From NCBI RefSeq assembly GCF_039839375.1, contig NZ_JBDOQU010000023.1, forward strand, positions 1 through 53,986: a stretch of 53,986 bases of DNA, in the 5' to 3' direction. The DNA is from JBDOQU01 sp039839375 (GTDB taxonomy: Bacteria > Pseudomonadota > Alphaproteobacteria > DSM-16000 > Inquilinaceae). Under the pieces are notes generated by a model. It had not been told where the DNA came from and made no database searches. It saw only the letters and a program-made list of their open reading frames with translations. A program made the translations under genes and the position numbers. Shown here in pieces: positions 8,541 through 16,769 of the stretch (the first letter of the stretch is position 1; every line of letters begins with the position of its first letter).

Positions 8541-9334
8541 GACGCGGCCGCCGCCAGGACGGTCGGATCGCCGGCCGCGCCCGCGCGGTCCGCCGCCGGA
8601 GTGCCGGCGTAGATCTCCTCCATCGCCGGCTCGCCCAGGTCGGCGGGCAGGCCGTCGAAGATGATCCGGCCGAAGCGCATGCCGACGATCCGGTCGGTAT
8701 ATTGCTTGGCCTCGCCGACATTGTGGATGTTGATCAGGACGGGCAGCGACAGCTCCTCCGACAAGGCGCGGAGCAGTTCCATGATCTGCTCCGACGTCTT
8801 GGGGTCGAGAGAGGCCGTCGGCTCGTCGGCCAGCAGGATCTCCGGCTGCTGCATCAGCGCCCGGACGACGCCGACCCGTTGCCGCTCGCCGCCGGAAAGC
8901 TCGTCGGCGCGCTTGTTGGCGTAATGCGCGATGCCCACCCGCTCCATCAGTTCGAACGCGCGGTCGATATCCGCTTGAGGAAAGCGGCGTAGCGCGGCGC
9001 GCGTGAAGGAGACGTAGCCGAGACGGCCGGACAGCACGTTCTCCATCACCGTCAGCCGGTCTACCAGGTTGAAGCTCTGGAAGATCATGCCGATGCGCCG
9101 GCGAGCGCTCCTTAATTCCCGGCCCTTCAGGCCGGTCAGGTCGACGCCGTTCAGCTCTATCGTGCCCGATGTCGGCTCGACCAGCCGGTTGATGCAGCGC
9201 AGAAGCGTGCTCTTGCCCGCGCCGGACGCGCCGATGATCGAGACAACGCTGCGCTCCGGGACCGTCAGGCTGAGATTCTTCAGGACGGGGTCGTCGGAAC
9301 CGTAGCTCTTGACGAGGTTGGTGATCTTAAGCAT
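8537..9334 (-). CDS. phnC: Phosphonate-type ABC transporter ATP-binding protein
   Basis: ATPase subunit of 265 residues. Walker A is GASGAGKS (residues 35-42), the Q-loop MIFQSFNLV, the signature LSGGERQRVG, Walker B ILLADEPTASLDP, and the switch histidine is in INIHNVGEAKQY. The AKQYTDRIVGMRFGRIIFDG ending is characteristic of PhnC. It overlaps phnE by ATGA. A strong hairpin followed by a T-rich run lies between phnD and this gene, so expression of the ATPase and permeases is probably set below that of the binding protein. Confidence 0.95.
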   Translation of the reverse strand: MLKITNLVKSYGSDDPVLKNLSLTVPERSVVSIIGASGAGKSTLLRCINRLVEPTSGTIELNGVDLTGLKGRELRSARRRIGMIFQSFNLVDRLTVMENVLSGRLGYVSFTRAALRRFPQADIDRAFELMERVGIAHYANKRADELSGGERQRVGVVRALMQQPEILLADEPTASLDPKTSEQIMELLRALSEELSLPVLINIHNVGEAKQYTDRIVGMRFGRIIFDGLPADLGEPAMEEIYAGTPAADRAGAAGDPTVLAAAAS

Positions 9335-9348
9335 CGGCCATCTTACCA

Positions 9349-9391
9349 GAGAAAAAGGAAGCGGGCGGCCGTCATGGAAACGGCCGCCCGC
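9349..9391 (-). terminator. Hairpin with T-tract between phnD and phnC (attenuator-like)
   Basis: A perfect 12-bp stem (9361-9372 pairing with 9380-9391) encloses a 7-nt loop. Read on the minus strand it is followed by TTCCTTTTTCTC. This is a rho-independent terminator structure placed inside the operon, 22 nt after the phnD stop and about 15 nt before the phnC start. The likely effect is partial read-through, which keeps the periplasmic binding protein in excess over the membrane complex. Confidence 0.8.
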
Positions 9392-9412
9392 CTGACAGGC
9401 TTGCTTCCGGGC

Positions 9413-10432
9413 TTACTCCGCGGCGAGGCCTTCCGGCGTGTAGGTCACGCCGTTGGCCGCCTGGATTTCCCGGATCACTTCCCAATCATCCTTGTAGTCG
9501 ATCGGGATGAACTGCTCGACGCCGCCGAACTCCTCGCCCAGCGCGGTGCCCTCGAAATCGAAGGTGAAGAACGCTTCCTTGATCTTCTCCACCAGGGCCG
9601 GGTCCAGATTGTAGACATAGTTATAGGAGGTCGTCGGGAAGGGCTTGGATTCGTAGATGATCTGCACCTCTTCCGGATCGTAGAGGCCACGTTCGGCCAT
9701 CCGGTCCACGACTTCCGACGCCACCGGGGCCGCGTCGTAGTCGCCGGCCACGACGCCCAGCATCGATTGGTCGTGGGAGCCGGAATAGACGACCTCGTAA
9801 TCCTCCTCCGGCACGATGCCCAGCTTCGGGAACAGGGCGCGCGGCGCCAGGTTGCCGGAGTTGGAGGTCGGCGAGGTATGAGCGACCCGCGCCCCTTCCA
9901 GGTCCGCCATCTCGTCGATGCCGCTGTCCTTGCGGGTATAGACCTGCAGCGTGTAGCCGAACCGGCCGTCTTCCGACCCCATGATCGCGAAGGGCACGGA
10001 CCCGGCCAGGTTGACCGCGAACGGCGTCGGGCCGGTGGAGAAGCCGGCGATATGGAGCCGGCCGCTGCGCATGGCCTCGACCTGGGCGGAGTTCGACTGG
10101 ACGGCGAAGAATTCGACGTCGCGGCCGGTCACCTCCTCCAGATGGTCGATGAAAGGCTGCCAGATATCCTCGTAGATCGCCGGATCCTCGACCGGCGTAT
10201 AGGCGAAGACCAGCGTGTCGGGGTTCAGCAGCTCGGCCGGATCGGTCGGCGCGTCGGCGACCAGATCGCCGTTCGCGTCGCAATAGCGCGCGTCGAGATC
10301 GCCATTGTCGGCGGCGCAATCCTGCGCGGCGGCGGGGCCGCCGGCGAGTATCGCCAGCGAGCAGAGCGCCGCGCCGAGCGTCCAGCCTGAGACGGCGGAG
10401 ACGAGGGATCGGCGAAGGGCCAATTCTGTCAT
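9413..10432 (-). CDS. phnD: Phosphonate-type ABC transporter periplasmic binding protein
   Basis: Secreted solute-binding protein of 339 residues with a signal peptide ending at about AGGPAAAQ-D. The mature part is a PhnD-type fold: TLVFAYTPVEDP, then DHLEEVTGRDVEFF, VEAMRSGRLHIAGFSTGP, and the ligand-site region ARVAHTSPTSNSGNLAPR. The start is ATG 10432, because GGGAGGA lies just upstream and the signal peptide follows directly; a longer frame to 10573 has no signal. It is the first gene of the operon and faces the HAD phosphatase gene across a 324-base divergent region. Confidence 0.93.
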   Translation of the reverse strand: MTELALRRSLVSAVSGWTLGAALCSLAILAGGPAAAQDCAADNGDLDARYCDANGDLVADAPTDPAELLNPDTLVFAYTPVEDPAIYEDIWQPFIDHLEEVTGRDVEFFAVQSNSAQVEAMRSGRLHIAGFSTGPTPFAVNLAGSVPFAIMGSEDGRFGYTLQVYTRKDSGIDEMADLEGARVAHTSPTSNSGNLAPRALFPKLGIVPEEDYEVVYSGSHDQSMLGVVAGDYDAAPVASEVVDRMAERGLYDPEEVQIIYESKPFPTTSYNYVYNLDPALVEKIKEAFFTFDFEGTALGEEFGGVEQFIPIDYKDDWEVIREIQAANGVTYTPEGLAAE

Positions 10433-10756
10433 GATCGAGTCCTCCCGTAATTTGTCGTTGTCCGGCCGATCCCGGCCGGCGAGGTGTCCCGGCGTTCCCC
10501 ATGAAAGCGTCCGGAGGCGTCGGAGCAACTGGGCGCAGATTAGCGGCGATGTGTGGCCATTAGCAACAATCAAGCGGATGATTTGTGGAAGTTCGCAACA
10601 ATTTATGTTGTAGATATCAATCGATCACCATCCAAGTCGGGCATCCCGGCAAGCACATCCAGGGCAATCAAGGTGAAGCTCAGGCAGGATATCCCGTTCT
10701 CTCCGGCCGGTGCCGGACATGCCGTGGCGGAGCCGTCGGGCGCGCGCCCGACGGCG
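10433..10756. other. Divergent intergenic region phnD / HAD hydrolase
   Basis: 324 bases without a convincing gene. It contains the phnD ribosome binding site (GGGAGGA) and an AT-rich patch at 10561-10625 that stands out from the GC-rich surroundings and probably holds the divergent promoters. The rest (10625-10756) could encode an N-terminal extension of the HAD protein only if a non-ATG start were used. Confidence 0.6.
10563..10616. promoter_or_regulatory. AT-rich candidate operator/promoter patch with repeated GCAACAAT
   Basis: GCAACAAT occurs at 10563-10570 and again at 10595-10602. The second copy forms the palindrome CAACA-attta-TGTTG at 10596-10610. Between them is TTGTGG (10583-10588), a possible -35 for the plus strand. 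The patch lies between the importer operon and the DeoR regulator operon, so it is a reasonable place for the DeoR operator. Promoter spacing is not ideal in either direction. Confidence 0.35.
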
Positions 10757-11557
10757 ATGCGTCCCCTTTCCGGTTTCTCCGCCGCGGCGCGGGCCGGCGT
10801 GGGCGTGGTGCTGACCGATATCGACGACACGCTGACGGAGAACGGCGCGCTGCCCGCCATCGCCTACGACGCGCTGGAGCGGCTGAAGCGGGCGGGTCTG
10901 ATCGTCGTGCCGGTCACCGGCCGGCCGGCGGGCTGGTGCGACATGATCGCCCGGCTGTGGCCGGTCGACGGGGTGATCGGGGAGAACGGGGCCTTCTACT
11001 TCCACTATGACCGCACGCGGCAGGCCATGGTCCGCCGCTTCCAGAAGGAGGCGGCGGAGCGGGCGGACGACCGGGCGCGGCTGGAGCGGCTGGGCGCGCA
11101 TATCCTGCGGTCGGTGCCGGGAACCCGCATCTCCGCCGACCAGGCCTATCGGGAGACCGATCTGGCGATCGACATAGCCGAAGACGTGCCGATGCTGCCG
11201 GCCGCCGCCATCGACCGGGTGCTGGACATCTTCCGGGAAGCCGGCGCGACGGCGAAGCTGTCCTCCATCCACGTCAATGGCTGGTACGGGACCTACGACA
11301 AGCTGGGCATGGCCCGGCGGATGCTGTCGGAGATCTTCGGCCGCACCCTGTCGCGGGAGGATGAGGATGTGGTGTTCGTCGGGGATTCGCCGAACGACGA
11401 GCCGATGTTCGCCCATCTCCGCCACTCCGTCGCCGTCGCCAACTTCGCCGCCTTCGCGGGCAAGGTGAAGGCGTTGCCGCGCTGGATCACCGCGCGGCCC
11501 GGCGGCGCGGGCTTCGCCGAACTGGCCGACAGCCTGCTGGACGCCCGGGACCGATGA
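10757..11557 (+). CDS. HAD-superfamily (IIB) phosphatase
   Basis: Protein of 266 residues in the Cof/MPGP-type HAD group. The nucleophile motif is TDIDDTL (D21 and D23), motif II the threonine in PVTGRPAG, and motif IV is FVGDSPNDEPMF. A IIB-type cap lies between (about residues 85-200). The VTGRPAGWCDMIARLWP and GENGAFYF segments are strongly conserved in this subgroup. It probably removes phosphate from a small organic phosphate; the substrate is unknown. The start ATG 10757 places MRPLSGF shortly before the catalytic strand. Its stop overlaps the DeoR regulator start by ATGA. The divergent position opposite the phn importer suggests it acts on the imported compound. Confidence 0.88.
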   Translation: MRPLSGFSAAARAGVGVVLTDIDDTLTENGALPAIAYDALERLKRAGLIVVPVTGRPAGWCDMIARLWPVDGVIGENGAFYFHYDRTRQAMVRRFQKEAAERADDRARLERLGAHILRSVPGTRISADQAYRETDLAIDIAEDVPMLPAAAIDRVLDIFREAGATAKLSSIHVNGWYGTYDKLGMARRMLSEIFGRTLSREDEDVVFVGDSPNDEPMFAHLRHSVAVANFAAFAGKVKALPRWITARPGGAGFAELADSLLDARDR

Positions 11558-12330
11558 ACGGCCGGCTGACCAAGATTCAGCGCCGGGAGAAGATCCTGGC
11601 CGACCTCCGGCTGACGCCGCTGGTCAGGATCTCAGAGCTGGCGGACCGGTTCGGCGTCTCCACCGAAACGGTGCGGCGCGATGTCGACGCCCTGTCCAGC
11701 CAGGGGCTGGTCGACCGCGCCTATGGCGGCGCGTCGGCCCTGCCGATGGGCGTGCAGCCGACCTTTGGGGAGCGCGACCGGACCTTCGTCAAGGAACGCG
11801 ACCGGATCGCGGAGAAAGCGGTGTCGCTGGTCAGCCCCGGCGAGGTGCTGATGATCGACGCCGGGTCGACCACGGCGCAGTTCGCCCGCCATCTCGCCGC
11901 TGTGGGGGAAGATCTGACGGTGCTGACCAACAGCCATTCCGTCGCCTCCACGCTGGGCGGCGGGCGGTCGATCCGGGTGATCGTCTGTCCCGGCGACTAC
12001 GTCCATCGCGAAGCCGGCATCTATGGCAGCGAGACGGTGGAATTCCTGCGGCGCTACCACGCCAACAAGGCGTTCATCGGCGCGGGCGGGCTGGGGGCGG
12101 AGGGCATCATGGACGTGAACTCCCCCGCCTGCTGGGTGAAGCGCGTGATGATCGCCCAGTCCGACCAGTGCTTCGTGCTGGTCGATCACAGCAAGTTCGA
12201 CCGGCGGCTGCTGGAGATCGCCGCGCCGCTCAGCGGCCTGACCGGCATCGTCACCGATCGCCCGCCCGCCGTGCATCTCGCCCAGGCGCTCTCCCGCGCC
12301 GGCGTCGCGACTCATGAGACGGACGGGTAA
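11554..12330 (+). CDS. DeoR/GlpR-family transcriptional regulator
   Basis: Regulator of 258 residues. The N-terminal winged helix-turn-helix (about 6-60) reads RISELADRFGVSTETVRRDV, with the family's DRAYGGA end. The C-terminal effector domain (about 80-250) shows IDAGSTTAQFARHL, which binds a phosphorylated ligand in this family, and FIGAGGLGAEGIMD. DeoR regulators normally repress and are released by a sugar phosphate or similar. It is translationally coupled to the HAD phosphatase, and the two are divergent from phnDCEE, so that importer is its most likely target. Confidence 0.92.
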   Translation: MNGRLTKIQRREKILADLRLTPLVRISELADRFGVSTETVRRDVDALSSQGLVDRAYGGASALPMGVQPTFGERDRTFVKERDRIAEKAVSLVSPGEVLMIDAGSTTAQFARHLAAVGEDLTVLTNSHSVASTLGGGRSIRVIVCPGDYVHREAGIYGSETVEFLRRYHANKAFIGAGGLGAEGIMDVNSPACWVKRVMIAQSDQCFVLVDHSKFDRRLLEIAAPLSGLTGIVTDRPPAVHLAQALSRAGVATHETDG

Positions 12331-12379
12331 GCGGCCGCCGGCGATTGCGGTCCATCGGCGCTTCTGGTTAGCTATCGGA

Positions 12380-12916
12380 ATGTTGCGCGTCGCACCCATT
12401 GCCGCCGTCGGCTTCCTGCTACTGGGAGCCGCCGTCGCGCTGGGCAGTATCGATGTCGGCCATCTGGTGATCCAGCGATATATGGGCGAACCCTATGAGG
12501 GCGAGCTGACGGTCCGGATCGTCGTTCCCGGCGATGCGCCGGACGGGCCGGGCGGCGATTCAGGGCATGGAACCGCGCGGTTCGTCGACGAAGGCGACGG
12601 GCGCGCCCGCTTCATCGTCTCCGGCGCGATAGAGGGCGGCGAGAACGGATTCGCGGTCAGCGGGACCTATGACGAGAGGGGCTGGCGAAGCGACGAGGGC
12701 GAAGTGGTCGTGCAGGTTTCGCCCGAGGGACGGATATCCGGCGGCGGCCGCCAGGGGTCGTCTCTCTACACTCTGGACGGGTCCATGTCAGGCGAAAGGC
12801 TCGACCTTGTCGTCATCCTGGAGGCGCTGGAAGAAACTCCCGGTGGCTATCCGCCGGGAACGCAGTTCCGCTTCACCTACGACCTCGAACGCTCCCTTCC
12901 GGTCGCCGATCCCTGA
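12380..12916 (+). CDS. Hypothetical membrane-anchored protein
   Basis: Protein of 178 residues with one N-terminal hydrophobic helix (PIAAVGFLLLGAAVALG) and a ~140-residue hydrophilic part rich in glycine and acidic residues with regular beta-strand alternation. It is likely anchored in the inner membrane with the rest in the periplasm. I do not recognise a family. The start is taken at ATG 12380 directly before the helix; ATG 12314 would overlap the DeoR gene. It could belong to the HAD-DeoR transcript, but there is no functional evidence. Confidence 0.55.
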   Translation: MLRVAPIAAVGFLLLGAAVALGSIDVGHLVIQRYMGEPYEGELTVRIVVPGDAPDGPGGDSGHGTARFVDEGDGRARFIVSGAIEGGENGFAVSGTYDERGWRSDEGEVVVQVSPEGRISGGGRQGSSLYTLDGSMSGERLDLVVILEALEETPGGYPPGTQFRFTYDLERSLPVADP

Positions 12917-12936
12917 GGGTTTCGGCTCTCAAAACC

Positions 12937-13056
12937 GTCATGCCGGACCCCGATCCGGCATCCATGCGGCGTCGATGGCGGGCGGGGCCGCGCCCGGTTC
13001 TGCGCCGGCGGTGACGCGGCGGCGGCCCATGGATTCCGGATCAAGTCCGGAATGAC
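12937..13056 (-). repeat. Family A palindromic repeat, copy A1
   Basis: Complete ~120-bp element in reverse orientation. One arm is GCCGGAccccgaTCCGGC (12942-12959), the other CCGGAtcaagTCCGG (13037-13051). The GC-rich middle is related to the other copies. It sits between the convergent ends of the hypothetical gene and the MOT1 permease and may serve as a bidirectional terminator. Confidence 0.8.
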
Positions 13057-13107
13057 CAACAAAAACAATGTTATGCCGGCCCCTGGTGCGGAAAATTCCT
13101 ACCAGGC

Positions 13108-14262
13108 CTATCCCTTGCCCTCGGCATATCTCGCCGCCCGCGACCGGCCCGTCTCCAGCAGCCAGCCGGCGGCCAGCCCCGCCGCCGGGTTCACGAAAAG
13201 CGTCAGCCCCGCCGTCAGCGCGATGGCAGGGCGGCAGGCCGGCCGGGCGTCGAACAGCCGCTTCGACAAAGCGAGGTCGACGCCGGCGACCATCAGGAGA
13301 GCGCCCAGGGCGGCAAGCGGAATCAGGCCGAGCAACCCGGCGGCGGCATCGGAAAAGCCGAAAGCGAGGATCAGCAGCGCCGCGCCCAGTAGGATGGGCG
13401 CGAGGCCGGTCCGCGCGCCGAAGCGGTGTTGCGCCTGCAATCCGCCCGCCCCGTGGCACATCGGCATCGCCCCGAACGGGGCCAGCGCCAAATTGGCGAT
13501 CCCGGTCGACAGCGTCAGGTTTCGCTCCGTCGCCCTTGCCGAACGGCGCGGGAACAGTTCGCGCGACAGGATGGCCGTCACGACCACCGCGTTGGTCAAA
13601 GTGAGCGGCAGCTGGGGAAGGACGGCCAGCGCCATGGCGCGCCACGCCTCCTCCCATGACGGGAGCGCCACCCAAGGCAACCGCCAGTCGAAGACAACGC
13701 CCTCCGGCGGCGGGACGATTCCCATGGCCTGGCCGGCGACCGCCGCGACCAGCAGGGTAAGCGGCGCGGCCGGGCAGCGCGGGATTCTCATGAGGACGAT
13801 CAGGACGGCCAGCATGGCAAGGCCGAACCATAGGGCGTCGCCCATCAGCCGGAAGCCGAGCAGGCCCATCGTCAGGCCGAGGCCGAGCTGCAGCCCCGCC
13901 GTGACCGATTGCGGGATAAGCCGGGCGACGGCCCCTATCGCCCCCGTCAGCCCCAGGACGAGCATGACGGCCCCGATCAGCATCCCCGTCGCCGCCGCCT
14001 CGCCGGCACTCATGCCGCCGGTCAGCAGGATCGCGCCGACCACCTTCATGGGCTGCACCGCCATGGGCAGGCCGTAGAACAGCCCGGACACGACAAGGAA
14101 GGCCCCGAACCCGAACAGCACGCCGAGCGGGGCGAGCCCGGCCACGGTCATCGCGCCGACGGCGTAGGGCAGAAGCGTGCCCAGATCGCCGCACGCGCCG
14201 CCAAGCTCGCCGAGCAGGCGTCTCGGAGAGCGATGCTCATCGATGCGGGTCGGGTCCTGCAT
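13108..14262 (-). CDS. MOT1-family molybdate/sulfate transporter
   Basis: Integral membrane protein of about 384 residues with ten or so hydrophobic segments. The family signatures are GGACGDLGTLLPY near the N-terminus, AVQPMKVVGAI, and FGAMPMCHGAGGLQAQHRFGARTG. These are the conserved blocks of the MOT1/MolT branch of SulP-related transporters, which take up molybdate at high affinity. The start is set to ATG 14262; the frame extends to a TTG at 14280. Neither has a clear ribosome binding site. It lies downstream of tupBCA on the same strand, separated by 154 bases that contain half a family A repeat. The substrate (molybdate versus tungstate or sulfate) is inferred from family and context. 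Confidence 0.85.
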   Translation of the reverse strand: MQDPTRIDEHRSPRRLLGELGGACGDLGTLLPYAVGAMTVAGLAPLGVLFGFGAFLVVSGLFYGLPMAVQPMKVVGAILLTGGMSAGEAAATGMLIGAVMLVLGLTGAIGAVARLIPQSVTAGLQLGLGLTMGLLGFRLMGDALWFGLAMLAVLIVLMRIPRCPAAPLTLLVAAVAGQAMGIVPPPEGVVFDWRLPWVALPSWEEAWRAMALAVLPQLPLTLTNAVVVTAILSRELFPRRSARATERNLTLSTGIANLALAPFGAMPMCHGAGGLQAQHRFGARTGLAPILLGAALLILAFGFSDAAAGLLGLIPLAALGALLMVAGVDLALSKRLFDARPACRPAIALTAGLTLFVNPAAGLAAGWLLETGRSRAARYAEGKG

Positions 14263-14339
14263 GCGCCGATTGTCGCGCAAGGGCGCGGGTTTGGCGAGGG
14301 CGGGGACGGTTCCGGCCCAGCACGACCTTGTTCTTGTTC

Positions 14340-14402
14340 GTCATTCCGGACTTGATCCGGAATCCATGGGCCGTTGCCGCTTCACCGCCGGCGCGAGGAC
14401 GC
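14340..14402 (+). repeat. Family A palindromic repeat, half copy A2
   Basis: Left arm CCGGActtgaTCCGG followed by the GCCGCTTCACCGCCGGCG middle; the distal arm is missing. It lies just past the tupA stop and before the MOT1 gene, where its hairpin could terminate or protect the tupBCA mRNA. Confidence 0.75.
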
Positions 14403-14416
14403 CTCCGACCTGGCTG

Positions 14417-15238
14417 TCAGGACGGTCCACTGCCGGCGTTGGGGAAGAAAAGCTGCTGGCCATCGAGCTGATAGGAGCCGATGGCCTGCTGCCCTTCCTC
14501 GGACACCAGCCAGTCGATGAAGGCCTGCCCGTCCTCCGCCTTGATGTGCTCATGGCGTTCCGGGTTCACCAGGATGACGCCATACTGATTGAACAGGCTG
14601 TCGGCGCCCTCCAGGACGATCTCCAGCGGGCCACGATTTTCGAAGCTGATCCAGGTCGCGCGGTCGGTCAGCGTGTAGGCCGGCATCTGGGCCGCCGTGT
14701 TCAGGGTCGCGCCCATGCCGGACCCCAGCTCCCGGTACCATTCGCTCGAGGGGTCGATTCCCGCCTGCTCCCACAGGCCCAGCTCCTTCTTGTTGGTGCC
14801 GGAATCGTCGCCGCGTGAGGCGAACGTGGATTCCGTTTCCGCGATGGCGGTCAGCGCGGCGACCGGATCGCTGGTCCCGGCGATGTCCGCCGGATCCTCG
14901 GCCGGGCCGACGATCACGAAGTCGTTGTACATGACCTCGATCCGCTCCACGCCATAGCCTTCCGCGACGAATTCCTCCTCGGCCGCCTTGGCGTGGACGA
15001 AAACCACGTCGGCGTCGCCGCGCCGGCCGGTGTCCAGCGCCTGTCCGGTGCCCTGCGCGATCACCCGGACCTCGATGCCGGTTTCCTCCGTGAATGTCGG
15101 CAGGATGTAGTCGAAGAGGCCGGAATTCTCGGTCGAGGTGGTGGAGGCGACGGTGATGTATCGCTCCTGCGCCAGCGCGGCCGGTGCGGCCAGGGTCAGG
15201 AACAGCGCCGCGAGGGCGGCAGGACGGCGGAAGGTCAC
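14417..15238 (-). CDS. tupA: Tungstate-type ABC transporter periplasmic binding protein
   Basis: Secreted binding protein of 273 residues with a signal peptide (LAALFLTLAAPAALA-Q). The mature N-terminus has the TASTTSTENSGLF-like signature (seen as VASTTSTENSGLFDYI), which binds the oxyanion in TupA/WtpA-like proteins. Further motifs are GTGQAL, DVVFVHAKAAEEEFV and DFVIVGPAEDPA. TupA proteins prefer tungstate over molybdate, but the exact preference cannot be read here. It is the third gene of tupB-tupC-tupA, 25 nt after tupC. Confidence 0.9.
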   Translation of the reverse strand: MTFRRPAALAALFLTLAAPAALAQERYITVASTTSTENSGLFDYILPTFTEETGIEVRVIAQGTGQALDTGRRGDADVVFVHAKAAEEEFVAEGYGVERIEVMYNDFVIVGPAEDPADIAGTSDPVAALTAIAETESTFASRGDDSGTNKKELGLWEQAGIDPSSEWYRELGSGMGATLNTAAQMPAYTLTDRATWISFENRGPLEIVLEGADSLFNQYGVILVNPERHEHIKAEDGQAFIDWLVSEEGQQAIGSYQLDGQQLFFPNAGSGPS

Positions 15239-15263
15239 GTGATGTCTCCTTTATTGTCGTTGG

Positions 15264-15986
15264 TCACCACAGCAGGTCGCCGCGCAGGAAAGCGGCGGCG
15301 GCGGGGGTTTCGGGGTTCGCGAAGAACCGGTCGGCGGGCGCGTGCTCGACGATCCGGCCCTGATGGAGGAACAGCACCTCGTCGGCCAGCCGGCGGGCCT
15401 GTCCCAGATCGTGGGTGGTCATGACGATCTTGACGCCGTCGGCGTGGAAGGCGTCGACCATCGTTTCGATTGCCCGCGTCGCCATCGGATCCAGGTTGGC
15501 CGTCGGCTCGTCCAGGAACAGCACCTGGGGCCGTAGTGCCCAGGCGCGGGCAAGCGCCAGGCGCTGCTGCTCGCCGCCCGACAGCACGCGCGCCGGCCGC
15601 TCGGCCAGCGATGCCAGCCCGAACCGTTCCAGCGCCGCCATCGCCCGCTCGCGCCGGCGGGATCTCCCCGCGCTGCGCAGGGAAAGGGCGTGTTCGATAT
15701 TGGCGCGGGCGGAGCGGCGAAGCATGACGGGGCGCTGGAAGACCATGACGTGCCGGCCGTCGGGCGCGGCGGGACCCCGCCATGTGACCTCGCCGGCGGT
15801 CGGCGCCAGCAGCCCGTGGCAGAGGCGGAGGGTCAGGCTCTTGCCGGCCCCGTTCGGCCCCAGGATCACCGTCCGCGCGCCCCGCTCCAGCGACAGGGAC
15901 AGCCGGTCGATCAGCGTCCGCCCGCCGGCGGCGTAGCTGACCTCCGTCAGGCGAAGGGGCAGGATGGCGGGATCGTCGCGCATCAT
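15264..15986 (-). CDS. tupC: Tungstate-type ABC transporter ATP-binding protein
   Basis: ATPase of 240 residues. Walker A GPNGAGKS (43-50), Q-loop MVFQRPVML, signature LSGGEQQRLA, Walker B VLFLDEPTANLDP and the switch histidine in MTTHDLGQARRLAD are all intact. There is no C-terminal regulatory TOBE/Mop domain, as expected for TupC and unlike ModC. The start overlaps the tupB stop by ATGA; two consecutive ATGs (15986 and 15983) are possible. Confidence 0.92.
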   Translation of the reverse strand: MMRDDPAILPLRLTEVSYAAGGRTLIDRLSLSLERGARTVILGPNGAGKSLTLRLCHGLLAPTAGEVTWRGPAAPDGRHVMVFQRPVMLRRSARANIEHALSLRSAGRSRRRERAMAALERFGLASLAERPARVLSGGEQQRLALARAWALRPQVLFLDEPTANLDPMATRAIETMVDAFHADGVKIVMTTHDLGQARRLADEVLFLHQGRIVEHAPADRFFANPETPAAAAFLRGDLLW

Positions 15987-16687
15987 CCGGCCCGCCTGCG
16001 GCCGATAACGCCCACCAGATGCGCCGACCCGTTCAGGAGGAAAGTGAGGCTGAGAAGCACGATCCCCAGCCCCAGCGCCAGGGCGAGGTCGCCCTTGCTG
16101 GTCTCCAGCGCGATGGCGGTGGTCATGGTCCGGGTGACGCCGGCGATGTTGCCGCCGACGATCAGCACCGCGCCGACCTCCGCGCTCGCCCGGCCGAACC
16201 CGGCGAGAAGGGCGGTGATCAGGCTGAACCGCGCATCCCAGAGAAGCGTCGGGATTGCCCGCGCGGTGGAGGAGCCCAGAGAGCGGAGTTGCTCCTCATA
16301 CTCGCGCCACAGATCCTCGACCACCTGCCGGGTCAGCGCCGCCACGATCGGCGTCACCAGCACCGTCTGGGCGACGATCATGGCCCCCGGCGTGAACAGC
16401 AGGCCGAGCGGGCCCAGGGGGCCGGAGCGGGAGAGGGTCAGGTAGACGACCAGCCCGACCACCACCGGCGGCAGGCCCATCATCGCGTTGAACAGGACGA
16501 TGATGACGCCCCGGCCGGGAAAACGGGCCAACGCCAGCGCCGCGCCGAGCGGCAGCCCGATGACCGCCGATATCGCGACCGCCGTCAGCGTGACCCGCAG
16601 CGACAGCAGGACGATCCCGCCCAGTGTCGGGTCCGCCCCCATGATGAGGCTGATCGCGGCCGTGAAGGCGTTGGCGTTTTCGTCCAT
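15983..16687 (-). CDS. tupB: Tungstate-type ABC transporter permease
   Basis: Inner-membrane permease of 234 residues with five to six transmembrane segments. It carries GLPPVVVGLVVYLTLSRSGPLG and an EAA-type loop (EEQLRSLGSSTARAIPTLL), then FGRASAEVGAVLIVGGNIAG and the MTTAIALETSKGDLALAL tail, which are diagnostic of TupB. The start is ATG 16687, with GAGGATCGA directly upstream; a longer frame to 16792 overlaps the divergent regulator. It is the first gene of its operon and has a good promoter at 16710-16738. Confidence 0.92.
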   Translation of the reverse strand: MDENANAFTAAISLIMGADPTLGGIVLLSLRVTLTAVAISAVIGLPLGAALALARFPGRGVIIVLFNAMMGLPPVVVGLVVYLTLSRSGPLGPLGLLFTPGAMIVAQTVLVTPIVAALTRQVVEDLWREYEEQLRSLGSSTARAIPTLLWDARFSLITALLAGFGRASAEVGAVLIVGGNIAGVTRTMTTAIALETSKGDLALALGLGIVLLSLTFLLNGSAHLVGVIGRRRAG

Positions 16688-16709
16688 TCGATCCTCGGAT
16701 GCTTGCAGG

Positions 16710-16738
16710 ATTATGCGAATGAAACGGGATATGCTCAA
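16710..16738 (-). promoter_or_regulatory. Sigma-70-type promoter of tupBCA
   Basis: On the minus strand TTGAGC (16733-16738) is followed after exactly 17 nt by CATAAT (16710-16715). The predicted start near 16703 leaves a short leader before the GAGGATCGA ribosome binding site of tupB. The 82-base region is shared with the divergent regulator gene, so an operator is expected here. Confidence 0.6.
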
Positions 16739-16769
16739 ATATGGAATCAATGCATGAGAAAGCAGCAGA

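Noticed and set aside
6943..8721. Apparent 592-residue fusion containing the second PhnE
   Set aside because: The upstream part is an out-of-frame reading of phnC and the first phnE. ATG 7743 with an ATGA overlap is the real start.
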